A DNA stretch of 64,000 bases from Pedobacter quisquiliarum (GCF_014642175.1 NZ_BMIL01000002.1:62001-126000); one strand, 5' to 3'; shown: positions 33,708-42,258, counted from the first letter of the stretch. Numbers and translations: made by a program. The notes: generated by a model from the letters alone, not told the origin.

Positions 33708-36524
33708 TTATTTGCTCAGGTACATCGATTTGTCCTTTACAAGCTTACGGAAGTAAGGATCTTCAAGGTCTTTGATGAAACGGATAGCTTCACCTGTCGA
33801 CTTCATCTCCGGGCCTAATTCTTTGGTTACTTCAGGGAACTTATCGAAAGAGAACACTGGTTCTTTGATCGCGTAACCTTCAAGCTTACGCTCAATTGTA
33901 AAGTCTTTCAGTTTGTTTACACCCAGCATTACTTTAGTAGCGATGTTGATGTAAGGCACCTGGTAAGCTTTAGCAATGAAAGGCACTGTTCTGGAAGCTC
34001 TTGGGTTTGCCTCAATCACATATACTTTTTCATCTTTAACCGCAAACTGGATATTCAATAATCCCCTTACGTTTAGCGCATGTGCAATCTTCTTGGAGTA
34101 AGCCTCCATGCTTGCAATAACGGCCTCAGAAAGGCTGAATGGCGGCAATACAGCACTCGAATCTCCGGAGTGAATACCAGCAGGCTCAATGTGCTCCATT
34201 AACCCTACGATATGTACATCTTCACCGTCGCAGATGGAATCAGACTCGGTTTCCTCTGCACGATCCAGGAAGTGGTCAATGAGCACACGGTTTCCAGGAA
34301 GGTCGCCCAGCAATTTAACAACTGCTTTCTCCAGGTCTTCATCGTTGATCACGATGCTCATACCCTGTCCACCCAATACGTAACTTGGACGTACCAGTAC
34401 CGGGTAACCTACTTCATTGGCAACAACGATGGCCTCTTCTGCATTTTCAGCAACGCCATATCTTGGATAAGGGATTTCAAGTTCTTTTAACAGATCAGAG
34501 AAACGACCGCGGTCTTCCGCAACGTCCATGTCATTGTAAGAAGTACCGATGATCTTGATACCATGCTCATGTAGCTTTTCAGCCATTTTCAAAGCGGTCT
34601 GACCACCCAATTGCACGATAACACCTTCTGGGTTTTCCAGTTCGATAATCTCACGAACATGCTCCCAGAATACGGGTTCGAAGTATAATTTATCTGCAAT
34701 GTTGAAATCGGTAGAAACCGTTTCCGGGTTACAGTTTACCATGATGGCTTCATAACCGCTTTCTTTCGCAGCAAGAATCCCGTGTACACAAGAGTAATCG
34801 AACTCGATACCTTGACCAATTCTGTTTGGTCCTGATCCAAGTACAATCACCTTCTTCTTGTCCGAACGTTGTGACTCGTTTTCTTCCTCAAAGGTTGAAT
34901 AGTAGTAAGGTGTTTTAGCAGAGAACTCTGCTGCGCAGGTATCCACCATTTTGTACACGCGCTTGATGCCAAGCTCATGTCTGCGATCGTACACCTCGTC
35001 TTCGGTAACATTACCCAGCAGGTATGCAATCTGAATATCAGAGAAGCCTTTTTGCTTAAGCGTTACGAAGAAATCTTTTGGTATGTTGTTTAGCGAATAT
35101 CTTTTTAATTCAGTTTCCAGTTGAACAAGCTCCTGGATTTGAGACAGGAACCATTTATCGATTCTGGTTACTTTACGGATGGACTCCAATGGAACGCCCA
35201 TGCTCATCGCATCTTTGATCAGGAACAAACGGTTCCAGCTGGCATGCTCCAGGCCGTACATGATCTCTTCGATGCTTCTGTTGTGTTTACCATCGGCACC
35301 CAATCCAGCTCTGCTGATCTCTAAACTCTGACAAGCTTTCTGTAAAGCTTCGATGAAAGTACGACCAATGGCCATTACCTCACCTACCGACTTCATCTGT
35401 AGTCCAAGCTCCATGTTCGCACCTTTGAACTTGTCGAAGTTCCAGCGTGGGATCTTTACAATTACATAGTCTAAAGTTGGCTCGAAATAAGCGGATGTTG
35501 TTTTGGTGATCTGATTTTCGATCTCGTCCAGGTTGTAACCGATGGCCAGCTTGGAAGCGATTTTAGCGATTGGGTAACCTGTTGCTTTACTTGCAAGTGC
35601 AGATGAGCGGGAAACCCTTGGATTGATCTCGATGGCAATAATCTCGTCGTTCGCAGGGTTTACGGAGAATTGTACGTTACAACCACCAGCGAAGGTACCG
35701 ATGGCACGCATCATCTTGATGGCTTGGTTACGCATATCCTGATAGCAGCGATCGGAAAGGGTCATTGCAGGGGCAACAGTAATCGAATCTCCGGTGTGGA
35801 TACCCATTGGATCGAAGTTCTCGATAGAACAGATGATGATCACGTTGTCGTTGCTGTCGCGCAAAAGCTCCAGCTCATATTCCTTCCAACCCAGTACGGC
35901 TTGTTCAACCAGTACCTCGTGTGTCGGAGAGGCTTCTAGACCACGTTTAAGGGCGTGATCGAATTCTTCTTTTTTGTGTACGAAACCGCCTCCGGATCCA
36001 CCTAAGGTGTATGAAGGTCTGATTACGAGTGGATAGCCGATTTCCTGTGCCGCTTCTTTACCTTCAAGGAAAGAGTTTGCGATACGGGAATTTGCCACGC
36101 CAACACCGATGTCTACCATCAGTTGGCGGAAGGCTTCGCGGTTTTCTGTTTTCTCAATTGCCGCTACATCGACACCAATTACCCGAACACCATACTTTTC
36201 CCAGACACCACGTTCTTCAGCCTCTTTACAAAGGTTTAGCGCAGTTTGTCCACCCATGGTTGGCAATACCGCGTCAATCTGCTGTTCAATTAGAATCTGT
36301 TCAATTGAATCTACAGTTAAAGGCCTTAAATAAATGTGATCTGCGATGATTTCATCCGTCATGATGGTTGCCGGATTGGAGTTGATGATAGAAACGGAGA
36401 TTCCTTCTTCCTTGAGGGAGAGGGCCGCTTGTGATCCTGAATAATCAAACTCACAGGCCTGACCAATAACAATAGGTCCTGAACCGATAATTAATACTGA
36501 GCGTATGGAGGTGTCTCTAGGCAT
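33708..36524 (-). CDS. carB: Carbamoyl-phosphate synthase large subunit, lacking the C-terminal allosteric domain
   Basis: Makes carbamoyl phosphate for arginine and pyrimidine synthesis together with the CarA glutaminase. The 938-residue sequence has two ATP-grasp halves. The first runs from GSGPIVIGQACEFDYSG through LVIRPSYTLGGSGGG. The second runs from GSGPNRIGQGIEFDYS through VLVRPSYVLGGQGM. It ends about 49 residues after KEPVFSFDKFPEV, right after MKSTGEAIRF, so the MGS-like allosteric domain of the roughly 1070-residue E. coli enzyme is absent. The stop is clean and followed by a terminator, so this looks like a natural form. carA is not in the window. Confidence 0.95.
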   Translation of the reverse strand: MPRDTSIRSVLIIGSGPIVIGQACEFDYSGSQAALSLKEEGISVSIINSNPATIMTDEIIADHIYLRPLTVDSIEQILIEQQIDAVLPTMGGQTALNLCKEAEERGVWEKYGVRVIGVDVAAIEKTENREAFRQLMVDIGVGVANSRIANSFLEGKEAAQEIGYPLVIRPSYTLGGSGGGFVHKKEEFDHALKRGLEASPTHEVLVEQAVLGWKEYELELLRDSNDNVIIICSIENFDPMGIHTGDSITVAPAMTLSDRCYQDMRNQAIKMMRAIGTFAGGCNVQFSVNPANDEIIAIEINPRVSRSSALASKATGYPIAKIASKLAIGYNLDEIENQITKTTSAYFEPTLDYVIVKIPRWNFDKFKGANMELGLQMKSVGEVMAIGRTFIEALQKACQSLEISRAGLGADGKHNRSIEEIMYGLEHASWNRLFLIKDAMSMGVPLESIRKVTRIDKWFLSQIQELVQLETELKRYSLNNIPKDFFVTLKQKGFSDIQIAYLLGNVTEDEVYDRRHELGIKRVYKMVDTCAAEFSAKTPYYYSTFEEENESQRSDKKKVIVLGSGPNRIGQGIEFDYSCVHGILAAKESGYEAIMVNCNPETVSTDFNIADKLYFEPVFWEHVREIIELENPEGVIVQLGGQTALKMAEKLHEHGIKIIGTSYNDMDVAEDRGRFSDLLKELEIPYPRYGVAENAEEAIVVANEVGYPVLVRPSYVLGGQGMSIVINDEDLEKAVVKLLGDLPGNRVLIDHFLDRAEETESDSICDGEDVHIVGLMEHIEPAGIHSGDSSAVLPPFSLSEAVIASMEAYSKKIAHALNVRGLLNIQFAVKDEKVYVIEANPRASRTVPFIAKAYQVPYINIATKVMLGVNKLKDFTIERKLEGYAIKEPVFSFDKFPEVTKELGPEMKSTGEAIRFIKDLEDPYFRKLVKDKSMYLSK

Positions 36525-36595
36525 AATTGCGTTTAAATATGAAGCGACAGTTTCTATGCGAAATGAAGTAATATCCCGACTATCCCGTCGGGGTG

Positions 36596-36603
36596 CAAAG
36601 ATA
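36596..36603 (-). promoter_or_regulatory. Candidate -7 element for carB
   Basis: Minus-strand TATCTTTG, identical to the -7 element of rplM, lies 72 bases before the carB start. No TTG was found at 19-21 bp. Confidence 0.45.
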
Positions 36604-36649
36604 CGGTTTAAAGAGATACCATGCAGGTTTTTTTGAAAACAATACCAAC

Positions 36650-36680
36650 AAAAAAAGGCCAGTCTTTTACAAGAATGGCC
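36650..36680 (-). terminator. Terminator after the small secreted protein gene
   Basis: GGCCAGTCTT (36657-36666) pairs with AAGAATGGCC (36671-36680) with one mismatch, and on the minus strand is followed by seven T. It lies 51 bp past the stop of the 36731 gene. Confidence 0.75.
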
Positions 36681-36730
36681 CCTAGGTTTAGGTTGATTGT
36701 TTATGTATGCTGGTGGTTACTTGCTAATGC

Positions 36731-37048
36731 TTATTGTTGAAGCTTAATTTCGCCCATGTCTGTGGTACTCCCTTCAACAACGGCTACGCCTTCAACAGGG
36801 GTATCTTTGAAGGGTGCGACGCCTTTAAACCATACCGAGTAGGTACCCGGTTTCACCTTCGCCAGAAAGAACGTACCGTCTGTAATTGGTGAGCTGATGG
36901 TATCTTTGCCAGAAATGGCCATCACCATGTTTGCACCCTCTACAGGTACAACTTTACCCTTAATTGCACCTTCAAATACACTTGTAAATGCAAATACAGC
37001 GGTAAGGGGCACAATACACGCTGCATATTTTATGAAGCTCTTTGTCAT
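36731..37048 (-). CDS. Small secreted protein with carboxypeptidase-regulatory-like fold
   Basis: About 105 residues from the internal ATG (MTKSFIKYAA), which places a signal peptide of normal length; the frame can be read eight residues further upstream at 37072. The mature part is a small beta-sandwich of the carboxypeptidase regulatory-like type: IKGKVVPVEGANMVMAISGKDTISSPITDGTFFLAKVKPGTYSVWFKGVAPFKD follows that family pattern. Such domains often sit on the surface and bind ligands or other proteins. The gene is isolated between carB and a long sparse gap; function unknown. Confidence 0.8.
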   Translation of the reverse strand: MTKSFIKYAACIVPLTAVFAFTSVFEGAIKGKVVPVEGANMVMAISGKDTISSPITDGTFFLAKVKPGTYSVWFKGVAPFKDTPVEGVAVVEGSTTDMGEIKLQQ

Positions 37049-37336
37049 GGCATCGTTTTTTAGTTTCGACAAATAGACAACCTGCTTCAGGAATTGTTTT
37101 AATTATTTTAATGATCTGTATTTACGGGCGAACAGCTGGGCTGATCTTGGTCTTGATTGCCATAGCTTAGTGTAACAAAAACATATAGAGAAATGTGCAG
37201 GCGGTCATCCAGGCGTCATCATGGATACTTACCTGAAAAATCCTGATTTTCTTCATACTTGAAAGCACAATATTCCGTTTTCTTCGTAAACATTGCAGCT
37301 TGACGCAATGGGCTGTTAAAGCTACTGTTATCGTCA

Positions 37337-37483
37337 TTATAGATAGCGCTTATAATTATTCGAATACGATATAGACAGCTGTTTCCGTTCTATATCAGTG
37401 TAAATGACCGGGTTTAGCCTTTTACGACTTCTACAGCCCTTAATCTGATTTAAAAAATCCTCTTCATTGAGGGTATTCTTCAT
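37337..37483 (-). CDS. Possible 48-residue protein, unknown
   Basis: A 48-codon frame beginning MKNTLNEEDFLNQIKG and ending NNYKRYL, with even codon use and a basic second half. I recognise no family and see no promoter upstream. The frame can be extended to 37609, but the extension runs through a terminator hairpin and the pnuC promoter, so it is rejected. It may not be real. Confidence 0.25.
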   Translation of the reverse strand: MKNTLNEEDFLNQIKGCRSRKRLNPVIYTDIERKQLSISYSNNYKRYL

Positions 37484-37504
37484 AAATAGTTTGTTTGGTT
37501 TATT

Positions 37505-37540
37505 ATCCGGCAAGGAAAAGCTTTCCCTGCCGGATTTTTT
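37505..37540 (+). terminator. Terminator-like hairpin without an obvious plus-strand gene
   Basis: ATCCGGCA (37505-37512) pairs with TGCCGGAT (37528-37535), with further pairing inside, followed by six T. It lies directly before the pnuC promoter. No plus-strand gene is visible upstream, so it may insulate the promoter or end an unseen RNA. Confidence 0.6.
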
Positions 37541-37541
37541 A

Positions 37542-37571
37542 TTGCATTTCTGTTTAGGATTTATACTTTTG
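37542..37571 (+). promoter_or_regulatory. Consensus promoter for pnuC
   Basis: TTG at 37542-37544, a 19-bp spacer and TACTTTTG at 37564-37571 match the Bacteroidota promoter exactly. The expected start is about 40 bases before the pnuC ATG. This places pnuC outside direct control of the TPP riboswitch at 38856. Confidence 0.75.
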
Positions 37572-37616
37572 ACCGAGGGTACATTGAACATGTGAACAGC
37601 TGGTGACATGATTTAG

Positions 37617-38282
37617 ATGCGGCCCATACAGGAACTTCAATATAATCATACCGCAGAAATGTTGTTATTTGCCGAGCCGCTGAAAAATAGTTTCCTGCAA
37701 TTCTTTACACAAACCGGCTGGCTGGAGTGGTGTGGCGTGGTCACGGGTATCGCCTGCGTATGGCTTGCCGCAAAAAACAACATTCTGAGCTGGCCCATTG
37801 CCATCATCAGCGTACTCATCTACATTAATATTTTCTACAATGCCAAGCTATATGCAGATATGGGCCTGCAGGTGTACTTCTTCGTTATGAATGTGTACGG
37901 CTGGTATTTCTGGAGCAATAATAAAAATAAGGACGAGGCGAGCAGTCCGGTGTTATCCATCACCAGAAAAGAAATCGTAATTTCCATTCTGGCCGTCATC
38001 GCCTTCACCTACATCCTGGGCACGCTGCTGCACAGGAATACGGATGCCTCTTTCCCTTTTATCGATAGCTTCTGTACGGCATGCAGCCTGGTGGCACAGG
38101 TTTTCCTGGCGAGGAAAGTCATGGAGAACTGGCTGATCTGGATTTTTGTAGACATCATCTATGTGGGTGTTTACTGCTCGAAGGAGCTTTACGCAACTGG
38201 CCTGATGTATGCGCTATACGTTTACATCGCCGCCATGGGGTACAGGGACTGGCGGAAAATTTACCGAACACAACATGACTAG
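37617..38282 (+). CDS. pnuC: PnuC/PnuT-family vitamin transporter
   Basis: A 221-residue inner-membrane protein with about seven helices and the PnuC block SWPIAIISVLIYINIFYNAKLYADMGLQ. PnuC imports nicotinamide riboside; close relatives (PnuT) import thiamine. In Bacteroidota, pnuT-like genes often lie by TPP riboswitches. It is translationally coupled to the NadR-like kinase (8-bp overlap) and lies next to a TPP riboswitch with a TonB receptor and ThiE-like gene. Thiamine is therefore a serious alternative to nicotinamide riboside. A second possible start is Met15 (37659). Confidence 0.88.
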   Translation: MRPIQELQYNHTAEMLLFAEPLKNSFLQFFTQTGWLEWCGVVTGIACVWLAAKNNILSWPIAIISVLIYINIFYNAKLYADMGLQVYFFVMNVYGWYFWSNNKNKDEASSPVLSITRKEIVISILAVIAFTYILGTLLHRNTDASFPFIDSFCTACSLVAQVFLARKVMENWLIWIFVDIIYVGVYCSKELYATGLMYALYVYIAAMGYRDWRKIYRTQHD

Positions 38283-38793
38283 AAAGATCGCGATCGTAGG
38301 ACCGGAAAGCACGGGCAAATCAACCATTACCCAGCAACTTGCCAGGCATTACGACACCCTCTGGGTAGCGGAATTTGCCAGATATTACTGCGCGGCACTC
38401 ACGGAACCCTGCACCATGCAGGATGAAATCAACATGTTTCACGGACAGGTCGCGCTTGAAGAATCTGTGCTGGCTATGACCGAGAAAGACTTCATCTTCT
38501 GCGACACAACCTTCGTTACGGTGAAGATCTGGAGCGATGCCATGCTGGGCGAAACCCCACAGATCGTGCTGGATGCACTGCCGACAAGGACCTACGACTT
38601 CTACCTGCTTATGGACATTGATCTGCCCTGGCAGCAAGATCCTTTGCGCGACTTCCCGGATCAGCGGGAGCACTTTATGGCGGTCTGGCACCGGGAACTT
38701 CAGGCATTAAATGCGAACTATGTTGTGGTCAGTGGAATTGAAGACCGGTTTGACAATGCTGTTGCTGCAGTGAACCAGTTTCTGGGGCAGTAG
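38275..38793 (+). CDS. NadR/Ttd14-type P-loop kinase-like ATPase
   Basis: A 172-residue P-loop protein starting at ATG 38275 (overlapping the pnuC stop by 8 bp), with Walker A GPESTGKS at 9-16, the AEFARYYC block and WHRELQALN. The family is the AAA_28/NadR kinase-like domain; in NadR and Ttd14 it phosphorylates ribosylnicotinamide. Beside PnuC, such a kinase would trap the imported vitamin by phosphorylation. With thiamine as the cargo it could act as a thiamine kinase. Which one cannot be told from the sequence. A frame upstream to 38209 exists but is not needed. Confidence 0.85.
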   Translation: MTRKIAIVGPESTGKSTITQQLARHYDTLWVAEFARYYCAALTEPCTMQDEINMFHGQVALEESVLAMTEKDFIFCDTTFVTVKIWSDAMLGETPQIVLDALPTRTYDFYLLMDIDLPWQQDPLRDFPDQREHFMAVWHRELQALNANYVVVSGIEDRFDNAVAAVNQFLGQ

Positions 38794-38814
38794 CTACACA
38801 ACTGAAAGCCACAA

Positions 38815-38846
38815 TTGCAGATATCCTAAAATATTATATACCTTTG
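38815..38846 (+). promoter_or_regulatory. Promoter of the TPP-riboswitch-controlled operon
   Basis: TTG at 38815-38817, a 21-bp spacer and TACCTTTG at 38839-38846 fit the Bacteroidota consensus. Transcription should start a few bases before the TPP aptamer. Confidence 0.65.
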
Positions 38847-38855
38847 CCACATCAA

Positions 38856-38975
38856 AAAGGGGTGCCTTGTTTTGCTTAAAAACACAAAAACAGGCTGAGA
38901 ACATACCCATTATAGCGGCTAACACAATGTGCTGCTATATGCACCTGATCCGGATAATGCCGGCGTAGGGATTGG
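38856..38975 (+). ncRNA. TPP (thiamine pyrophosphate) riboswitch
   Basis: All conserved thi-box elements are present in order: GGGGTGCC (38859-38866), CTGAGA (38895-38900), ACCC, then ACCTGATC, GGATAATGCC and GCGTAGGGA (38943-38971). An extra variable stem separates the two halves. The aptamer lies between a consensus promoter and the TonB receptor gene, with about 65 bases of expression platform. Within that, CCCTAC (39006-39011) can pair with GTAGGG (38965-38970) of the aptamer, a plausible switch. It should repress the receptor and ThiE-like genes when thiamine pyrophosphate is plentiful. Confidence 0.95.
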
Positions 38976-39042
38976 AGTTATGGAGTTTAACTATACTGTG
39001 AGTACCCCTACTTACAGCAGGTTTTACCAAAATCATTAAAGA

Positions 39043-41505
39043 TTGAAAAAGTTACTTTTTACAGCCTTTGCTGTAATGCTGCTGCCTTTATTTGTACAGG
39101 CACAATTCCGTTTGACAGGCACCGTAACCCAGTCGGGAACGAACAAACCATTACCAGGTGCAAGCATCAGGATTCAAAATCAGGGCAAGAGCACGCAGAC
39201 CGACGCTTCCGGTAGTTACGCGTTCCGGAACCTCCCCGCAGGGAACTACACGCTTTCCGTGAGCTACCTGGGTTTCAGCGCCATGCAGAAAACCATCACC
39301 CTTAATGCGGATGAAAGCCTGAGCTTTGAGCTTGCCGCCGCTGCATTCCTGGCAGATGAAGTTATTGTACGCTCAACCAGAGCTACAGAGCGTTCCGCCA
39401 CCACTTTCAAGAACATTAGCAGCGCGGAAATTGAAGCCAACAACTTCGGGCAGGATCTGCCTTTCATCCTCAACAACACGCCTGGTGTGGTTGTAACTTC
39501 AGATGCCGGCGGTGGTGTTGGTTATACCGGTATCCGCATCCGCGGAAGTGATGCCACCCGGGTTAATGTGACGCTGAATGGCATTCCTTATAACGACAGT
39601 GAAAGTCAGGGCACCTTCTGGGTAAACATGCCCGATTTCGCTTCTTCTGTAGACAACATCCAGATTCAACGGGGCGTGGGTACTTCCACCAACGGTGCGG
39701 GCGCTTTCGGCGGAAGTCTGAACATTCAGACCGCCGGAACTTCGATAGACCCATATGCCGAGGTAAATAACACTTACGGCTCTTTCAATACCCTGAAGAA
39801 TACCGTGAAGCTGGGTACGGGTTTAATCAACAACAAATGGAGCTTCGATGGGCGCTTATCCAGAATTAAATCTGACGGCTTTATTGACCGTGCGGCTTCA
39901 GACCTTAAATCATATTTCATGTCGGGCGGCTACCAGGGCGAAAAGGACCTGCTCCGTATCAACGTATTTGGTGGTTCCGAACAAACCTATCAGGCCTGGA
40001 ACGGCATCCCGGAATCTAGATTGAAAGGGGATGCACAGGGCATGCAGGACTATATCGCAAGGAACTACCTGTCTGAAGCAGATGCTGCCAACCTGCTGAA
40101 CTCGGGCAACCGCACTTACAACCCGTTCACCTATAAGGACCAGACCGACAACTACTGGCAGAACCACTACCAGCTCCTTTATGCCCGTCAACTTACAGAC
40201 AAGCTGACCTTCAACGGGGCACTGCATTATACCGACGGCCGTGGCTACTATGAAGAATACAAAGCAGACCAGAAGTTTAAAAACTACGGCCTTGCTGACG
40301 TGATCCTTGGTGGCGATACCACGACACGTACCAACCTGGTGCGACGCAGATGGCTGGACAACAACTTCTACGGTTTAACTTACAACCTGAACTACCAGGC
40401 GAACAGCAAGCTTAGCCTGACATTAGGTGGCGCTTACAACGAATATGATGGTAAACATTTCGGGGAGATCACCTGGGCACAGTTTGCATCAAACGGCCAA
40501 CTTGGTGACCATTACTACGACAATACCGGCAAAAAGCAGGACTTTAACATCTTTGCGAAGGCAAACTTCAATGCTACGGAGCAGCTGAGCCTCTTTGCGG
40601 ACCTGCAGTACCGCAACCTGAACTACCAGGTTAATGGTACGGAGAAGAACCTCAACGTGCTTGACATTAACGATAAGCTGAACTTCTTCAACCCTAAAGT
40701 TGGTGCCAGCTACTTTCTAAATGCGCAAAGCAACTTCTATGCATCTTTCAGCGTAGCTAACAAGGAGCCTAACCGCGATGATTATGTGAATGCCACCGCG
40801 AACCTTTACCCACTATCGGAGCGCCTTTACAATACCGAAGCAGGTTACCGCTTTAAGAACGAGCAGCTACAGGCGGGTATAAACATCTACCACATGCAGT
40901 ACAAAGATCAGCTGGTGCTTACCGGAAAGATCAACGATGTCGGCGAATCCATCCGTCAGAACGTAGACGATAGTTACCGCTTAGGGGTTGAAGTAGACGC
41001 ATCGTACACGATCAGTCCGAAGTTTATGCTAAATGCCAATGCGGCTTTAAGCAAGAACAAGATCAGGAACTACATCGATTACCTGTATGAATATGATGAT
41101 AATGGCGACATCAGCAACATCATCACGACCAATTACCGGAATACGGATATCTCCTTTTCACCTGCGGCCGTTGCTTTCGCAGAACTCGCCTATGCACCGG
41201 TAAAAGGATTCGCTGTTGCCTTACAAAACAAGTATGTCAGCAAGCAGTTTATGGACAACACGCAGGATGACACCCGTAAGCTGGATGCTTATTTCGTGAG
41301 TAACATTCGTGCAGGTTATACGTTTTCTGCATGGGGGGTTAAGAAAGTAAACTTAAGTTTGCTGGCCAACAACATTTTTGACAAACAATATGAAAGCAAT
41401 GGTTACACGTACAGCTCCCTTTACCAGGGTGTAAGAACCACGGAAAACTTTTATTTCCCGCAGGCTGGCACGAACTTCCTGCTTTCTTTAAACCTAAAGT
41501 TCTAA
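39043..41505 (+). CDS. TonB-dependent receptor, likely for thiamine or its precursors
   Basis: An 820-residue outer-membrane receptor. The signal peptide ends LFVQAQ. A carboxypeptidase-regulatory-like domain (about 22-110) follows, then a plug domain (VIVRSTRATE, FILNNTPGVVV, GIRIRGSDATRVNVTLNGIPYND) and a 22-strand barrel to the end (NFLLSLNLKF). TTG at 39043-39045 is the only sensible start for this signal peptide. A TPP riboswitch directly upstream points to uptake of thiamine or a related compound. It is followed 2 bp later by the ThiE-like gene. Confidence 0.93.
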   Translation: MKKLLFTAFAVMLLPLFVQAQFRLTGTVTQSGTNKPLPGASIRIQNQGKSTQTDASGSYAFRNLPAGNYTLSVSYLGFSAMQKTITLNADESLSFELAAAAFLADEVIVRSTRATERSATTFKNISSAEIEANNFGQDLPFILNNTPGVVVTSDAGGGVGYTGIRIRGSDATRVNVTLNGIPYNDSESQGTFWVNMPDFASSVDNIQIQRGVGTSTNGAGAFGGSLNIQTAGTSIDPYAEVNNTYGSFNTLKNTVKLGTGLINNKWSFDGRLSRIKSDGFIDRAASDLKSYFMSGGYQGEKDLLRINVFGGSEQTYQAWNGIPESRLKGDAQGMQDYIARNYLSEADAANLLNSGNRTYNPFTYKDQTDNYWQNHYQLLYARQLTDKLTFNGALHYTDGRGYYEEYKADQKFKNYGLADVILGGDTTTRTNLVRRRWLDNNFYGLTYNLNYQANSKLSLTLGGAYNEYDGKHFGEITWAQFASNGQLGDHYYDNTGKKQDFNIFAKANFNATEQLSLFADLQYRNLNYQVNGTEKNLNVLDINDKLNFFNPKVGASYFLNAQSNFYASFSVANKEPNRDDYVNATANLYPLSERLYNTEAGYRFKNEQLQAGINIYHMQYKDQLVLTGKINDVGESIRQNVDDSYRLGVEVDASYTISPKFMLNANAALSKNKIRNYIDYLYEYDDNGDISNIITTNYRNTDISFSPAAVAFAELAYAPVKGFAVALQNKYVSKQFMDNTQDDTRKLDAYFVSNIRAGYTFSAWGVKKVNLSLLANNIFDKQYESNGYTYSSLYQGVRTTENFYFPQAGTNFLLSLNLKF

Positions 41506-41507
41506 CC

Positions 41508-42140
41508 ATGAAAAAATACATTGAGCAACTGCATTTTATTACCCATGATCTGGAAAGTTTGTCGCACGTAGAACAAGCCAGGATTGTGTGTGAAGCTGGC
41601 GGGAAGTGGATTCAGTACCGTTGCCTTAGTAAGGATGATGATGCGCTTTTAGCAGATATAAATGAAATTGCAAGCATTTGCGACGACTGGGGCGCTACGC
41701 TGATCGTTACCGATCACATCCATCTGCAGGGCAAGGCCGATATTCAGGGCTTCCACATTGAGGATATGAATGCAGATTTCCTGCGCATCCGTGCGGAAGT
41801 TGGCGAAGCATGCACCATCGGTGGATCTTCCAACACGCTGGAAGGACTGCTTCGACTGGCGCATGAAGGTGTTGATTATGCCGGCTTTGGTCCCTTTGCG
41901 CACACTGATACCAAACCGAATAACTATCCGCACCTTGGGGTTCAGGGCTATGAGCAGGCCATGGTGCAGCTTAAGACACAGCAGGTCGAACTACCAGTAC
42001 TTGCGGTAGGTGGCGTAACCATCAACGATGTGGATGCGCTTATGCAGACTGGTATTTTCGGCGTCGCCGTGTCTTCAGCGATAAATCGGGCAGAAGATGT
42101 GGAAGCGGCATACCTTGATTTCTATCAAAAGCTGCGCTAG
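41508..42140 (+). CDS. Divergent ThiE/TenI-like protein (thiamine phosphate synthase family)
   Basis: A 210-residue TIM-barrel of the ThiE/TenI family. ThiE joins the thiazole and pyrimidine phosphates to make thiamine phosphate. It keeps QYR, the Asp of TDH, the Lys of HTDTK and GGV. It differs at usual ThiE positions: the Lys after QLR is Leu (QYRCL), the Asn of NDR is Thr (TDH), GVHLGQED is GFHIEDMN, and STH is SSN. A TenI-like or altered role is possible. It lies 2 bp after the receptor gene under the TPP riboswitch and is followed by a terminator, so it is part of the same thiamine operon. Confidence 0.85.
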   Translation: MKKYIEQLHFITHDLESLSHVEQARIVCEAGGKWIQYRCLSKDDDALLADINEIASICDDWGATLIVTDHIHLQGKADIQGFHIEDMNADFLRIRAEVGEACTIGGSSNTLEGLLRLAHEGVDYAGFGPFAHTDTKPNNYPHLGVQGYEQAMVQLKTQQVELPVLAVGGVTINDVDALMQTGIFGVAVSSAINRAEDVEAAYLDFYQKLR

Positions 42141-42186
42141 TAGATTAACAGCATTAAAACTAGAAACGGCTAAAGACCATATAGAG

Positions 42187-42223
42187 AAGCACCTGATTGT
42201 CACTGTACAATCAGGTGCTTTTT
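42187..42223 (+). terminator. Terminator of the thiamine operon
   Basis: AGCACCTGATTGT (42188-42200) and ACAATCAGGTGCT (42207-42219) form a 13-bp perfect stem with a six-base loop, followed by five T. It ends the receptor-ThiE-like transcript just before the MFS gene. Confidence 0.9.
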
Positions 42224-42258
42224 AGTTAAACAGGTGATTAGTTTTGCTAACGAAAAAC

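Noticed and set aside
37167-37256. 29-codon minus-strand frame beginning MKKIRIFQVS
   Set aside because: Short, ends in a hydrophobic stretch without any coupling or conserved motif; no evidence beyond an open frame.
37484-37609. N-terminal extension of the 48-codon frame at 37337-37483
   Set aside because: The extension crosses a strong terminator hairpin and the consensus pnuC promoter, so its coding role is unlikely.
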